From Anaerolineaceae bacterium (GTDB lineage Bacteria; Chloroflexota; Anaerolineae; Aggregatilineales; Phototrophicaceae), in contig NZXX01000008.1 of assembly GCA_002702065.1 (NCBI GenBank), positions 1-64,000 of the forward strand: 64,000 nt of DNA, read 5' to 3'. The notes beneath the pieces were generated by a model. It saw only the letters and a program-made list of their open reading frames with translations. It did no database searches and was not told where the DNA came from. Position 1 is the stretch's first letter, and every line of letters begins with the position of its first letter. Both the position numbers and the translations under genes were made by a program. This document shows positions 20,218-27,844 of this stretch, in pieces.

Positions 20218-21150
20218 ATGCCAGATTTCCCCCTGATCGACAGCCACCAACACGTCTTCTGGAACGGGCGTGATGATGTCGGGCTGATCGCGGACCTTGA
20301 TGAACAAAATATCGAAAAAGCGTGGCTGCTCACATGGGATGAACCCAAGTATGAAGCGATGGGCCGCATCCATCATCTGGACCCACGTTTCAAGCTGAAT
20401 GGCAGTGAAGAAACACTGATGCCGCTGCATACGCTCATCGATGTATGCCGTCGCTATCCGGACCGGTTTATCGCCGGATACTGCCCAAACCCACTGGATC
20501 CGCAGGCAGTCGATAAACTTCAAGCGGCGGTCGATATTCTCGGTGTGCAGGTGTGCGGCGAGTGGGAATTTACGCTGCCGTTCGAAGACCCGCGCTGCAT
20601 TGAACTCTATCGCTTTGCAGGATCGCGTCATTTGCCGGTCGTGCTGCATCTCGACGTGGCCTATCTGCCGCCAAACAATGGCCGGTTTGTGGGGCATCCG
20701 CGCTGGAAAGGCGGCGGCATCGACAACCTCATTCGTGCGCTCGAAGCCTGCCCCAATACCAACTTTATCGGCCATGCACCGGGCTTCTGGCGCGAGATGG
20801 CTGCCGATGCGGATAACTATCCGGGACAATACCTCAATCGGGATGCCATAATCGGAGGACGCCTGCCGGATGCATTCGACACCTATCCCAACCTGTATGC
20901 GGATCTGTCGGCTGCCAGTGCCCTGAAAGCCCTGATGGTGGACCCGGAACAAACCTACGCGTTCATCACCCGCTTTGAAGACCGTCTGCTTTTCGGGCGT
21001 GACTATTATGGCGGCGAACTGATCGCCTTTCTGGACAGCCTGAACCTGCCGGATTCCACCTGGCGCAAGCTGGGCCGGGAGAACGCCGAAAAGTTAATTG
21101 CAGACACCGCCCCACCCAATTCTGTGCCGCTGCGCAAGCTCGGCCTGTGA
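20218..21150 (+). CDS. Amidohydrolase-like TIM-barrel hydrolase, copy A
   Basis: The N-terminal metal motif DSHQHVFWNGRDD (His-x-His on strand 1) and the late FGRDYYGG Asp mark an amidohydrolase-2-like metal hydrolase or lactonase of about 310 residues. I start it at ATG 20218, with AGGA eight bases before, rather than further upstream inside the aminotransferase gene. It is closely similar along its whole length to the next gene. Conserved blocks include LTWDEPK, FIGHAPGFWREMAADADNYP and the C-terminal PLRKLGL. No signal peptide. It may hydrolyse a lactone, amide or lactam made by the dehydrogenase/aminotransferase pair. Confidence 0.78.
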   Translation: MPDFPLIDSHQHVFWNGRDDVGLIADLDEQNIEKAWLLTWDEPKYEAMGRIHHLDPRFKLNGSEETLMPLHTLIDVCRRYPDRFIAGYCPNPLDPQAVDKLQAAVDILGVQVCGEWEFTLPFEDPRCIELYRFAGSRHLPVVLHLDVAYLPPNNGRFVGHPRWKGGGIDNLIRALEACPNTNFIGHAPGFWREMAADADNYPGQYLNRDAIIGGRLPDAFDTYPNLYADLSAASALKALMVDPEQTYAFITRFEDRLLFGRDYYGGELIAFLDSLNLPDSTWRKLGRENAEKLIADTAPPNSVPLRKLGL

Positions 21151-21239
21151 ATTGGCTTGATTGAACAAAAGGTAATGTTCTTTGCAAGCATCGTCTACCA
21201 CGCTTCACCTGGCCTACTTACACCGAAGGAAGAAAACCC

Positions 21240-22175
21240 ATGCCAGATTTTCCGCTGATTGATAGTCATCAACACGTCTTTTGGAACGGGCGCGACGATT
21301 ACGGTCTGGTCGCCGACCTGGATGAACACCGCATCGAAAAAGCATGGCTGCTGACCTGGGATGAACCCAAGAGCGAAGCCACCGGAACCTATATGCAGCG
21401 CATGGACCCCCGTCATAAGCTGAACGGCAGCGTCGAAACGATGATCCCACTGCATAACATCATCGACGTGGCCCGCCGTTTCCCGGACCGCTTTATCGCT
21501 GGCTACTGCCCGCACCCGATGGACCCGCACGCCGTCGACAAACTTCAAGCCGCTGTCGATATTCATGGCGTACAGGTATGCGGCGAATGGAAGTTCACCA
21601 TGATGTTTGATGACCCGCGCTGCCTCGAGATTTACCGCTATGCGGGCACACGCAATCTGCCGGTTGTCCTGCACCTTGATGTCGCCTACCTGCCCCCCAA
21701 CGGTGGTGCTTTCGTCGGGCATGGCCAGTGGAAAGGCGGCGGCATCGACACCCTGATTCGCGCACTCGAAGCCTGCCCCGATACCAATTTTATCGGTCAT
21801 GCGCCGGGCTTCTGGCGCGAGATGGCTGCCGATGCGGACAACTATCCCGAACAGTATCTGAAACCCCCGATGAAGATTGGTGGTCGCCTGCCGGACGTGT
21901 TCGACACCTATCCCAATCTCTACGCCGACCTGTCTGCTGGCAGCGCGTTGAAGACGCTGATGGCTGACCCGGAAAACGCCTATGCTTTCCTCACCCGCTT
22001 TGAGGACCGTCTGCTGTTCGCGCGTGACTATTACGGCGGCGAACTGATCGCGTTTCTGGACAGCCTGAACCTGCCCGATTCCACCTGGCGCAAAATCGGC
22101 AGGGAAAATGCTGAAAAACTGATTGCGAACACCGCCCCGCCCAATTCCGCACCGCTGCGCAAGCTGGGCCTCTAA
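21240..22175 (+). CDS. Amidohydrolase-like TIM-barrel hydrolase, copy B (tandem paralogue)
   Basis: Second copy of the preceding gene. It has the same length (311 residues), the same DSHQHVFWNGRDD start, the same central FIGHAPGFWREMAADADNYP block and the same end. The differences are concentrated around residues 55-75 (TYMQRMDPRHKLNG against IHHLDPRFKLNG) and 205-215. ATG at 21240 follows a GAAGGAAGAAAA site. The pair probably arose by tandem duplication and now may handle two related substrates or stereoisomers. Confidence 0.78.
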   Translation: MPDFPLIDSHQHVFWNGRDDYGLVADLDEHRIEKAWLLTWDEPKSEATGTYMQRMDPRHKLNGSVETMIPLHNIIDVARRFPDRFIAGYCPHPMDPHAVDKLQAAVDIHGVQVCGEWKFTMMFDDPRCLEIYRYAGTRNLPVVLHLDVAYLPPNGGAFVGHGQWKGGGIDTLIRALEACPDTNFIGHAPGFWREMAADADNYPEQYLKPPMKIGGRLPDVFDTYPNLYADLSAGSALKTLMADPENAYAFLTRFEDRLLFARDYYGGELIAFLDSLNLPDSTWRKIGRENAEKLIANTAPPNSAPLRKLGL

Positions 22176-22207
22176 CGTACCAACAGCAATCAAGATGAGG
22201 AGACACC

Positions 22208-23089
22208 ATGTTTAAACTGGGTATCATAAGCGATGAAATTTCCCCCGACTTTGAGGAAGCGTGTCGCTATATCAGCGAGTGGGGGCTTACCCATGTCGAG
22301 CTGCGCACGATGTGGGGGCAGAATGTTATGCAGCTTTCCGAGCCACAACTCGATGAACTGGGGCAGATCATCGACAAATATCAACTGACCGTCAGCGCGA
22401 TTGCATCACCCGTATTCAAATCACCCCGCAGCGGCGAAGCGGTTGATGTAGCCGGCGACTTTCAGGTTGAAGGTTACGAAACCTTCGAAGCCCAGCTCGA
22501 TCTGGTGCGTCAAGCGGCTGTACTGTGCAAACGCTTCGGCACCGATAAAATCCGCGTGTTTACATTCTGGCGGGAGGCATGGACGGACGAGGTCGTTGAC
22601 GATATTGCGGACAAAATGATCGAAGCCACCCGCCTCGCCAAAGCGCTGAATGTCGTCCTCGCCGTCGAAAATGAGCCGGTTTGCATGGTCGGCAATGGTG
22701 CGGAGATGGCGCGTCTGTTTGAAGCGATCCATAAAAAGCTGACACCCGACCTGAAGCCCCATATCGGCATTTTGTGGGACCCCGGCAATGCCAGCGATGG
22801 CGGGCGCGAAGTCCCCTTCCCGGATGGTTACAACGCCATCAAAGCATATGACATCGTGCATGTTCATCTCAAAGACGGCATCCTCGATGAAGATGGCAAC
22901 CGGACGCGCGTACCAATGGGACAGGGCGTTGTGAATTATATCGGTCAGCTCCAGCAGCTGGAAAAAGACGCCTATAAGGGTGTGCTAATTCTGGAACCCC
23001 ATTATCGCCCGGAAGGCAAGAGCATCCGCGAGGCGGCTTATGCCTGTGTGCAGGCTGCTAAAGAGCATCTCCATGCTGCTTTTGCCTGA
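22208..23089 (+). CDS. Sugar phosphate isomerase/epimerase-like TIM barrel
   Basis: AP-endonuclease-2/xylose-isomerase-like fold. FKLGIISDEISPDFEEACRY is a family start. The middle carries VLAVENEP (Glu metal ligand), HIGILWDPGNA (Asp) and YDIVHVHLKDG (His), and the end has VLILEPHY (Glu); these are the metal ligands expected for the fold. 293 residues, cytoplasmic. Members isomerise, epimerise or, with 3-keto glycosides, cleave sugars. Here it follows the two hydrolases by 32 bp and precedes the NagB-like gene, so it likely works on an intermediate of this pathway. Confidence 0.82.
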   Translation: MFKLGIISDEISPDFEEACRYISEWGLTHVELRTMWGQNVMQLSEPQLDELGQIIDKYQLTVSAIASPVFKSPRSGEAVDVAGDFQVEGYETFEAQLDLVRQAAVLCKRFGTDKIRVFTFWREAWTDEVVDDIADKMIEATRLAKALNVVLAVENEPVCMVGNGAEMARLFEAIHKKLTPDLKPHIGILWDPGNASDGGREVPFPDGYNAIKAYDIVHVHLKDGILDEDGNRTRVPMGQGVVNYIGQLQQLEKDAYKGVLILEPHYRPEGKSIREAAYACVQAAKEHLHAAFA

Positions 23090-23140
23090 CCAATAACACC
23101 GGTAACTTCCCGGTCAATCACCGCGACAAGCACGAAAGAA

Positions 23141-23923
23141 ATGAGCATGACGCCAATCCAGCCCACAACAACCATGCAGGTTGACCATCTGCCGGTTGAA
23201 ACTTACGAAACGAACGAAGTCATGGGGGCCGCCGCTGCGCAGGCCGCCCGTCGATGTATCCTGGACGCCATTGATCAGAAGGGTCAGGCCAATATCATCC
23301 TGGCAACGGGCAACTCGCAGCTCACCTTCTTTAAGGCGTTACGCGCGTTCGAGGATATGGACTGGTCTCGGGTCTTTATCTTCCACATGGATGAGTTTTT
23401 AGGCATTGACCCGGACCATCCGGCCAGTTTCCCCAAATTCCTGCGCACACACTTTCTGCATTATGTCGACTACGGGGCATTCTTCCCGATCTCTGGTGAT
23501 ACGAGCAGAATACAGGCAACATGTGACGAATATACCGAACTGCTCAAAAAATACCCGATTGATATGGTCGCCCTGGGGTATGGCGAAAATGGGCATATCG
23601 CCTTTAACGACCCACCCTATGCGCTGTTTGACGACCCGGCATGGGTGAAAGTTGTCAAGCTCGACGAAGTCAGCCGGCAACAGCAGTACAAAGAAGGGCT
23701 TTTCAAGTCACTGGAGGAAACACCTTCTCAGGCTATCACACTGACGATCCCTGCGCTGCTGGCCGCAAAACAGATGCTGTGTATTGTGCCAGAATCGCGC
23801 AAAGCGGAGGCGGTGCGGGCCTGCCTCCGCGAACCGATTGACGAGTCGCGCCCTGGTTCCATTCTCCGGCGGGTCAAACATGCCCGGCTGTTTTTGGATA
23901 TGGATTCCGCCCAGAGGCTCTGA
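23141..23923 (+). CDS. NagB-like glucosamine-6-phosphate deaminase/isomerase family protein
   Basis: Member of the glucosamine-6-phosphate deaminase/6-phosphogluconolactonase family. The phosphate loop is LATGNSQLTFF and the catalytic core is GYGENGHIAFNDPP. Compared with E. coli NagB (GNDGHIAFNEP), the catalytic Asp141 position is Asn and Glu148 is Asp; His143 is kept. This variant is, as far as I recall, found in a separate NagB-like clade, so deaminase activity should not be assumed. 260 residues, starting at ATG 23141 or 23147. Last gene of the operon. Its presence supports amino-sugar chemistry, with the product entering as a hexose phosphate. Confidence 0.8.
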   Translation: MSMTPIQPTTTMQVDHLPVETYETNEVMGAAAAQAARRCILDAIDQKGQANIILATGNSQLTFFKALRAFEDMDWSRVFIFHMDEFLGIDPDHPASFPKFLRTHFLHYVDYGAFFPISGDTSRIQATCDEYTELLKKYPIDMVALGYGENGHIAFNDPPYALFDDPAWVKVVKLDEVSRQQQYKEGLFKSLEETPSQAITLTIPALLAAKQMLCIVPESRKAEAVRACLREPIDESRPGSILRRVKHARLFLDMDSAQRL

Positions 23924-24265
23924 CCGTTGTTGCGCTGTGTCGATGGCTTGCTCTGTTCGCAGTTCATGCGGGTGTAGCATTGGCACAGGCTGTCGTTGAC
24001 TATGCCAGGAATATACTGTTCGCAACCGTCATAGCGCGTGATGCATGGCGGTTGCGACTCCCAATCACGCATTACCGCATTGCCACCAACTCAGCATCAA
24101 CGCCGTGACTGGACATCTGGTCGAACGAGTGGCCGGATGTCAACAGCGGTGAGTGAACACAATATCCCCGGTGGTCGTTGAGTACCTTCAGACTCCCAAT
24201 AAAAGTTCGTAAGACCCTCTTGATATAATGACGCGTACTCAATCTCGAAGGTCAGGAACTTTTTT
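23924..24265. other. Intergenic stretch before the two-component system
   Basis: No convincing gene or terminator is seen in the 342 bases after the NagB-like gene. The only clear signal is an extended -10 box near its right end, listed separately. Confidence 0.5.
24221..24229 (+). promoter_or_regulatory. Extended -10 promoter element for the two-component genes
   Basis: TGATATAAT, a perfect TGn-TATAAT extended -10, lies 36 bases before the response regulator start at 24266. No good -35 is seen, which is usual for extended -10 promoters. Confidence 0.6.
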
Positions 24266-24946
24266 ATGCCTGCTATCCTTTTCGTCGAAGATGATGCCAC
24301 TATTGCGATGGGGGTCGAATACTCGCTTAGGCAGGACGGTTTCCAGGTCAGCCTGGTTTACCGTCTGGAGGAAGCCCGCGACCTGCTTAAGCGCAGCCCC
24401 TTTGATCTGGTATTGCTGGATCTGGGTCTGCCGGATGGCAGTGGCTACGAACTGTGCAAAGAAATCCGCGCCGCCGGGGATACGCCCATCATCATCCTCT
24501 CGGCCCGCGACGAAGAGGCCAGCATCGTTCTGGGCCTTGATCTGGGGGCGGATGACTACCTCACCAAACCCTTCCGCCTGCGTGAACTGATCTCGCGCAT
24601 GAAGGCGGTGCTGCGCCGGCGTGGGCCGGTTGAAGCGGAGGATCGCACCCTAAGCTGCGGGGACGTGATGGTGGTTGCCAACCAGGCAAAGGTCTACAAG
24701 AATGGGGGCGAAGTACTCCTGACAGCACTGGAATACCGGCTGCTGCTGGCGCTGGTCGCCAACCAGGGACGGGTGCTCACCCGTGCCCAGATCCTGGCCC
24801 AGATCTGGGATGTGGACGAGGATTTCGTCAACGACAACACCCTGACCGTCTATATCAAGCGGCTGCGCGAGAAGCTTGAAGATGACCCGCAGAACCCGGT
24901 ACTGATCAAGACCGTGCGTGGTCTGGGCTACAAGGCAGGTGACTGA
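24266..24946 (+). CDS. OmpR/PhoB-family response regulator
   Basis: The receiver domain (residues 1-120) has the acidic pair Glu8/Asp9-Asp10, the phosphorylation site Asp52 (LVLLDLGLPDG), the switch Ser79 (IILSARD) and Lys101 (LTKPF). The C-terminal winged-helix DNA-binding domain (about 130-225) contains EYRLLLALVANQGRVLTRAQIL and VRGLGYKAGD. The stop is immediately followed by the kinase start (one base between), so the two are co-translated. It probably controls the exporter-type ABC genes downstream at 27161-31737; this is inferred from context. Confidence 0.93.
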   Translation: MPAILFVEDDATIAMGVEYSLRQDGFQVSLVYRLEEARDLLKRSPFDLVLLDLGLPDGSGYELCKEIRAAGDTPIIILSARDEEASIVLGLDLGADDYLTKPFRLRELISRMKAVLRRRGPVEAEDRTLSCGDVMVVANQAKVYKNGGEVLLTALEYRLLLALVANQGRVLTRAQILAQIWDVDEDFVNDNTLTVYIKRLREKLEDDPQNPVLIKTVRGLGYKAGD

Positions 24947-24947
24947 C

Positions 24948-26180
24948 ATGGACTTTCTCGCCCGCACCGAAGACCGGCGTTTGCTGTTTCGTATGGCAGC
25001 CCTGTCGCTGGTCGCGCTCCTCCTGACCGCCGCCCTCGGTCTGACGATGACCGCATATGTAAACCGCGCACTGGTGGATACCTACGCCGGCATCATGGGT
25101 ACGGTGGTGCAGAAATATCCCCAGGCCGAGGCGCAGGTGGTGCAGGACCTCAGCGCGCCGGATGCCGCCTCTGTCAGCCTGGGCCATCAGGTGTTGGGGC
25201 GATATGGACTCCAGGACCTGGGTGCCGCGCAACGCGGTGTCGGGGCCGGGCTGTTGGCGCGCCTGCTGCCGGGTGGGTTGGCGCTGACCGGACTGACCTG
25301 CGCCGGGTTCGCCCTGCTGCTGGCAGGATACCGGCGGTCCATCGCCGCACAGGTGGTCGGGCTATCGGCCTACCTGCGCCAGATCGAAGCTGGCGATTAT
25401 GCCCTGGATGTGCGTGATAACGGCGAGGGTAACTTTAGCCTGCTGAAGAACGACGTCTACAAGGTCACCGTGCGTCTGCGCGAACAGGCCGAGCATCTGC
25501 AAAAGGATAAGACGGCACTCGCCAACCTGATCACCGATATCTCGCACCAGATCAAGACTCCCCTCACCTCGCTGGGCGTGCTGGCCGATCTGCTGGCCGA
25601 AGACCCACCTGATGAAGACCGGCGCGCCTTTGTCGAACGGCTGCGCACACAGCTTTGGCGCATTCAATGGCTGGTCACGGCGCTGCTCAAGCTGGCCCGT
25701 CTGGATGCTGGCACGGCGGCGTTCAAGAGCGAGACGGTTGTGCTGCGGGAGCTGGTGCGACATGCGCTGGAACCACTGGAAATTCCGCTTGAGATCAAGC
25801 GACAGCGCCTCGACGTTCATGGGGATGACGGCGCCAGCTTTACCGGTGACTTCAACTGGAGCGCGGAAGCCCTGACCAACGTCATCAAAAACTGCGTGGA
25901 GCACACGCCGGAAGGTGGGAAGATCGAGATCGCTTATGCCGCCAATGCCCTGTATGCCGAGATCACCGTCAGCGATGACGGCGAAGGCATCGCCGACTCG
26001 GACCTGCCCAACCTCTTCAACCGCTTTTATCGCGGCGCAAACGCGGGCGAGAACAGCGTCGGCGTCGGGTTGGCGCTGGCTAAAGCCATCTTTAATGCTC
26101 AAGGCGGGGATATCGCCGTCCACAGCCAGCGCGGCCTGGGGACCAGCTTCGAGATCCGCTTTTTTCGCGGGGTGGTTTAG
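24948..26180 (+). CDS. Sensor histidine kinase
   Basis: Membrane sensor of 410 residues starting at ATG 24948, one base after the regulator stop. The first membrane helix (about residues 13-35), a short extracellular loop and the second helix (LLARLLPGGLALTGLTCAGFALLLAGY) are followed by a HAMP-like stretch. The phospho-acceptor His200 is in ISHQIKTPLTSL. The ATPase domain has NVIKNCVEHTP (N box), DDGEGI and GVGLALAKAIF. The small extracellular part suggests sensing at or within the membrane, as with kinases that report antimicrobial stress and pair with ABC exporters. Confidence 0.92.
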   Translation: MDFLARTEDRRLLFRMAALSLVALLLTAALGLTMTAYVNRALVDTYAGIMGTVVQKYPQAEAQVVQDLSAPDAASVSLGHQVLGRYGLQDLGAAQRGVGAGLLARLLPGGLALTGLTCAGFALLLAGYRRSIAAQVVGLSAYLRQIEAGDYALDVRDNGEGNFSLLKNDVYKVTVRLREQAEHLQKDKTALANLITDISHQIKTPLTSLGVLADLLAEDPPDEDRRAFVERLRTQLWRIQWLVTALLKLARLDAGTAAFKSETVVLRELVRHALEPLEIPLEIKRQRLDVHGDDGASFTGDFNWSAEALTNVIKNCVEHTPEGGKIEIAYAANALYAEITVSDDGEGIADSDLPNLFNRFYRGANAGENSVGVGLALAKAIFNAQGGDIAVHSQRGLGTSFEIRFFRGVV

Positions 26181-26236
26181 GCTGCGTTAACGTCAGTTCG
26201 GGAAAATTTCCTCAGGTATTTTCATGCAAACTGATG

Positions 26237-26800
26237 TTAATTTAGGCTGTCCATCTCTTCAAGCATCTCTAGCAACCTTGTTGTCGTATTCCAGTTGCGG
26301 ATGGTCATGGACTTATAGGCAGGTGTCGTCATGATTCTATTGAGTCGGCTTTTGGTACGTTGCGAACTGAGACGTTGTGAGTAGATCACCCCATCGCCCG
26401 GCCAGACCGTGTCGACTCCTTCCCGGGGATTGAATACAGACATCGCCTCAGCCGCATCAATGCCTATCAAAAAGATTGCATCGCTGTGATATGTTTCGGG
26501 TTGTTCACCGAAACCTTCGGGCTTGTTGTCGATAATGGCCCGGAACTGATGGCGAGTGAGCACCAAAACCTTAATAAGTTCGTCGTCGAGTTTGAAGCGT
26601 TCAGGCAGCACCGCTTCAATCTGAGACCTTATCTCATCAGCGTGTTTGTCGGATTCTAAAATCACGTTGCCACTGGCAATATAAGTTGACACATTGGCAA
26701 ATCCCAGTTCTTCCAGGCACTTCTTCAAATCTGCCATCGGCACTTTATTTTTGCCGCCGACGTTGATACCACGTATAAGGATTATATAGGTATCCGTCAT
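26237..26800 (-). CDS. DUF1697 family protein
   Basis: Cytoplasmic protein of 187 residues. The start MTDTYIILIRGINVGGKNKV and the following MADLKKCLEELGFANVSTYI and ASGNVILES blocks are the DUF1697 signature. The ATG at 26800 is preferred over the upstream one at 26893 because AAGGTGA lies just before it. No function is established for this family. It stands on the opposite strand between the two-component genes and the ABC genes and may be a late insertion. Confidence 0.85.
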   Translation of the reverse strand: MTDTYIILIRGINVGGKNKVPMADLKKCLEELGFANVSTYIASGNVILESDKHADEIRSQIEAVLPERFKLDDELIKVLVLTRHQFRAIIDNKPEGFGEQPETYHSDAIFLIGIDAAEAMSVFNPREGVDTVWPGDGVIYSQRLSSQRTKSRLNRIMTTPAYKSMTIRNWNTTTRLLEMLEEMDSLN

Positions 26801-27160
26801 CTTTCGTTTCACCTTCAATATTCTGAGATGCGACTTGAGATAGGCCCAGCCTTTCAAGGGGAGCGTCATGAAACGTTGTGGAAACCGAACCAAACCTGAA
26901 AGGCATTCATGACAAGTCTACTGGAAATGTTCTGCTACGTCGATGATTTCTGCGAAGCGACCTAATTTGGTCAGCTACAACCACTTAATAGCACTCATGC
27001 TGGCAATTCTTATACCCCTGGGTGCTTACTTGCGGCACGACTACGGCAACTGCACCGTGATCTGTTAAGTGAATAAATTGTCACAATTGCAGTCACCGAA
27101 CAGTCACGTGTCGTCCGTATGCTGTGAAGATCGGTACGATAAAAATCCTGGAGGCATGTC
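26801..27160. other. Intergenic region before the exporter-type ABC genes
   Basis: Upstream region of both the DUF1697 gene (minus) and the ABC ATPase gene (plus). It holds the GTCAC direct repeats (listed separately) and the GGAGG ribosome site at 27150-27154. I see no further gene. Confidence 0.5.
27080..27107 (+). promoter_or_regulatory. Three GTCAC direct repeats at helical spacing, possible response-regulator site
   Basis: GTCAC occurs at 27080-27084, 27092-27096 and 27103-27107, that is 12 and 11 bases apart; the last two are extended to CAGTCAC. OmpR-family regulators typically bind direct repeats about 11 bases apart. They lie 54 bases before the ABC ATPase start. The link to the regulator at 24266 is inference. 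Confidence 0.45.
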
Positions 27161-27844
27161 TTGGAAATTCTCAAGGTGAACAACCTTTCAAAGCTATATG
27201 GCAAAGGCGACACGCAGATCAAGGCCATTGATGATGTCAGCTTCAGCGTCGAAAAGGGTGAATTCGTCGCCATCGTTGGGCCATCCGGCTCTGGCAAATC
27301 GACCCTGCTGCATATCCTGGGCGGGGTAGACACGCCTACGTCCGGTCAGGTGTTGGTGGATGGCACAGACATCTTCGGCCTCGACCCGACCCAACTGGCA
27401 ATCTTCCGCCGTCGACAGATCGGGCTGATCTACCAGTTCTACAACCTGATCCCCATCCTCAACATGGAGGAGAACATCACCCTGCCACTGCTGCTGGACG
27501 GACGCAGCCTGGACGAAGCGCGCCTCAAGGAGATCGTCGCCACGCTTGGGTTGGCTGACCGAACCCGGCACCTGCCGAATCAGCTATCGGGCGGGCAGCA
27601 GCAGCGTGTCTCGATTGGCCGTGCGCTGATCAATAATCCGGCGCTGGTGCTGGCGGATGAGCCAACCGGCAATCTGGATAGCGCCAATTCCAAGGAGATC
27701 ATCGCGCTGCTCAAGCTGTCCAACCAGCGCTATCACCAGACGCTGATCATCGTGACGCACGACCGCGACATCGCCCTGCAGGCCGACCGCATCATCACCT
27801 TCGGCGACGGGCATATCCTGCGCGATGAGGTGGTGCGGGCATGA
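27161..27844 (+). CDS. ABC transporter ATPase, MacB/LolD/BceA type
   Basis: Nucleotide-binding subunit of an exporter- or extraction-type ABC complex. It has Walker A VGPSGSGKSTLLH, the Q-loop YQFYNLIP, signature LSGGQQQRVSIGRAL, Walker B LVLADEPTGNLDS and H-loop VTHDRD. The start is TTG at 27161, set by GGAGG with six-base spacing; the nearby ATG is out of frame. The stop overlaps the permease start by four bases. 227 residues is typical. Confidence 0.93.
   Translation: MEILKVNNLSKLYGKGDTQIKAIDDVSFSVEKGEFVAIVGPSGSGKSTLLHILGGVDTPTSGQVLVDGTDIFGLDPTQLAIFRRRQIGLIYQFYNLIPILNMEENITLPLLLDGRSLDEARLKEIVATLGLADRTRHLPNQLSGGQQQRVSIGRALINNPALVLADEPTGNLDSANSKEIIALLKLSNQRYHQTLIIVTHDRDIALQADRIITFGDGHILRDEVVRA

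Noticed and set aside
26237..26800. DUF1697 gene as part of the two-component/ABC operon
   Set aside because: It is on the opposite strand with its own ribosome site, so it cannot be co-transcribed with them.
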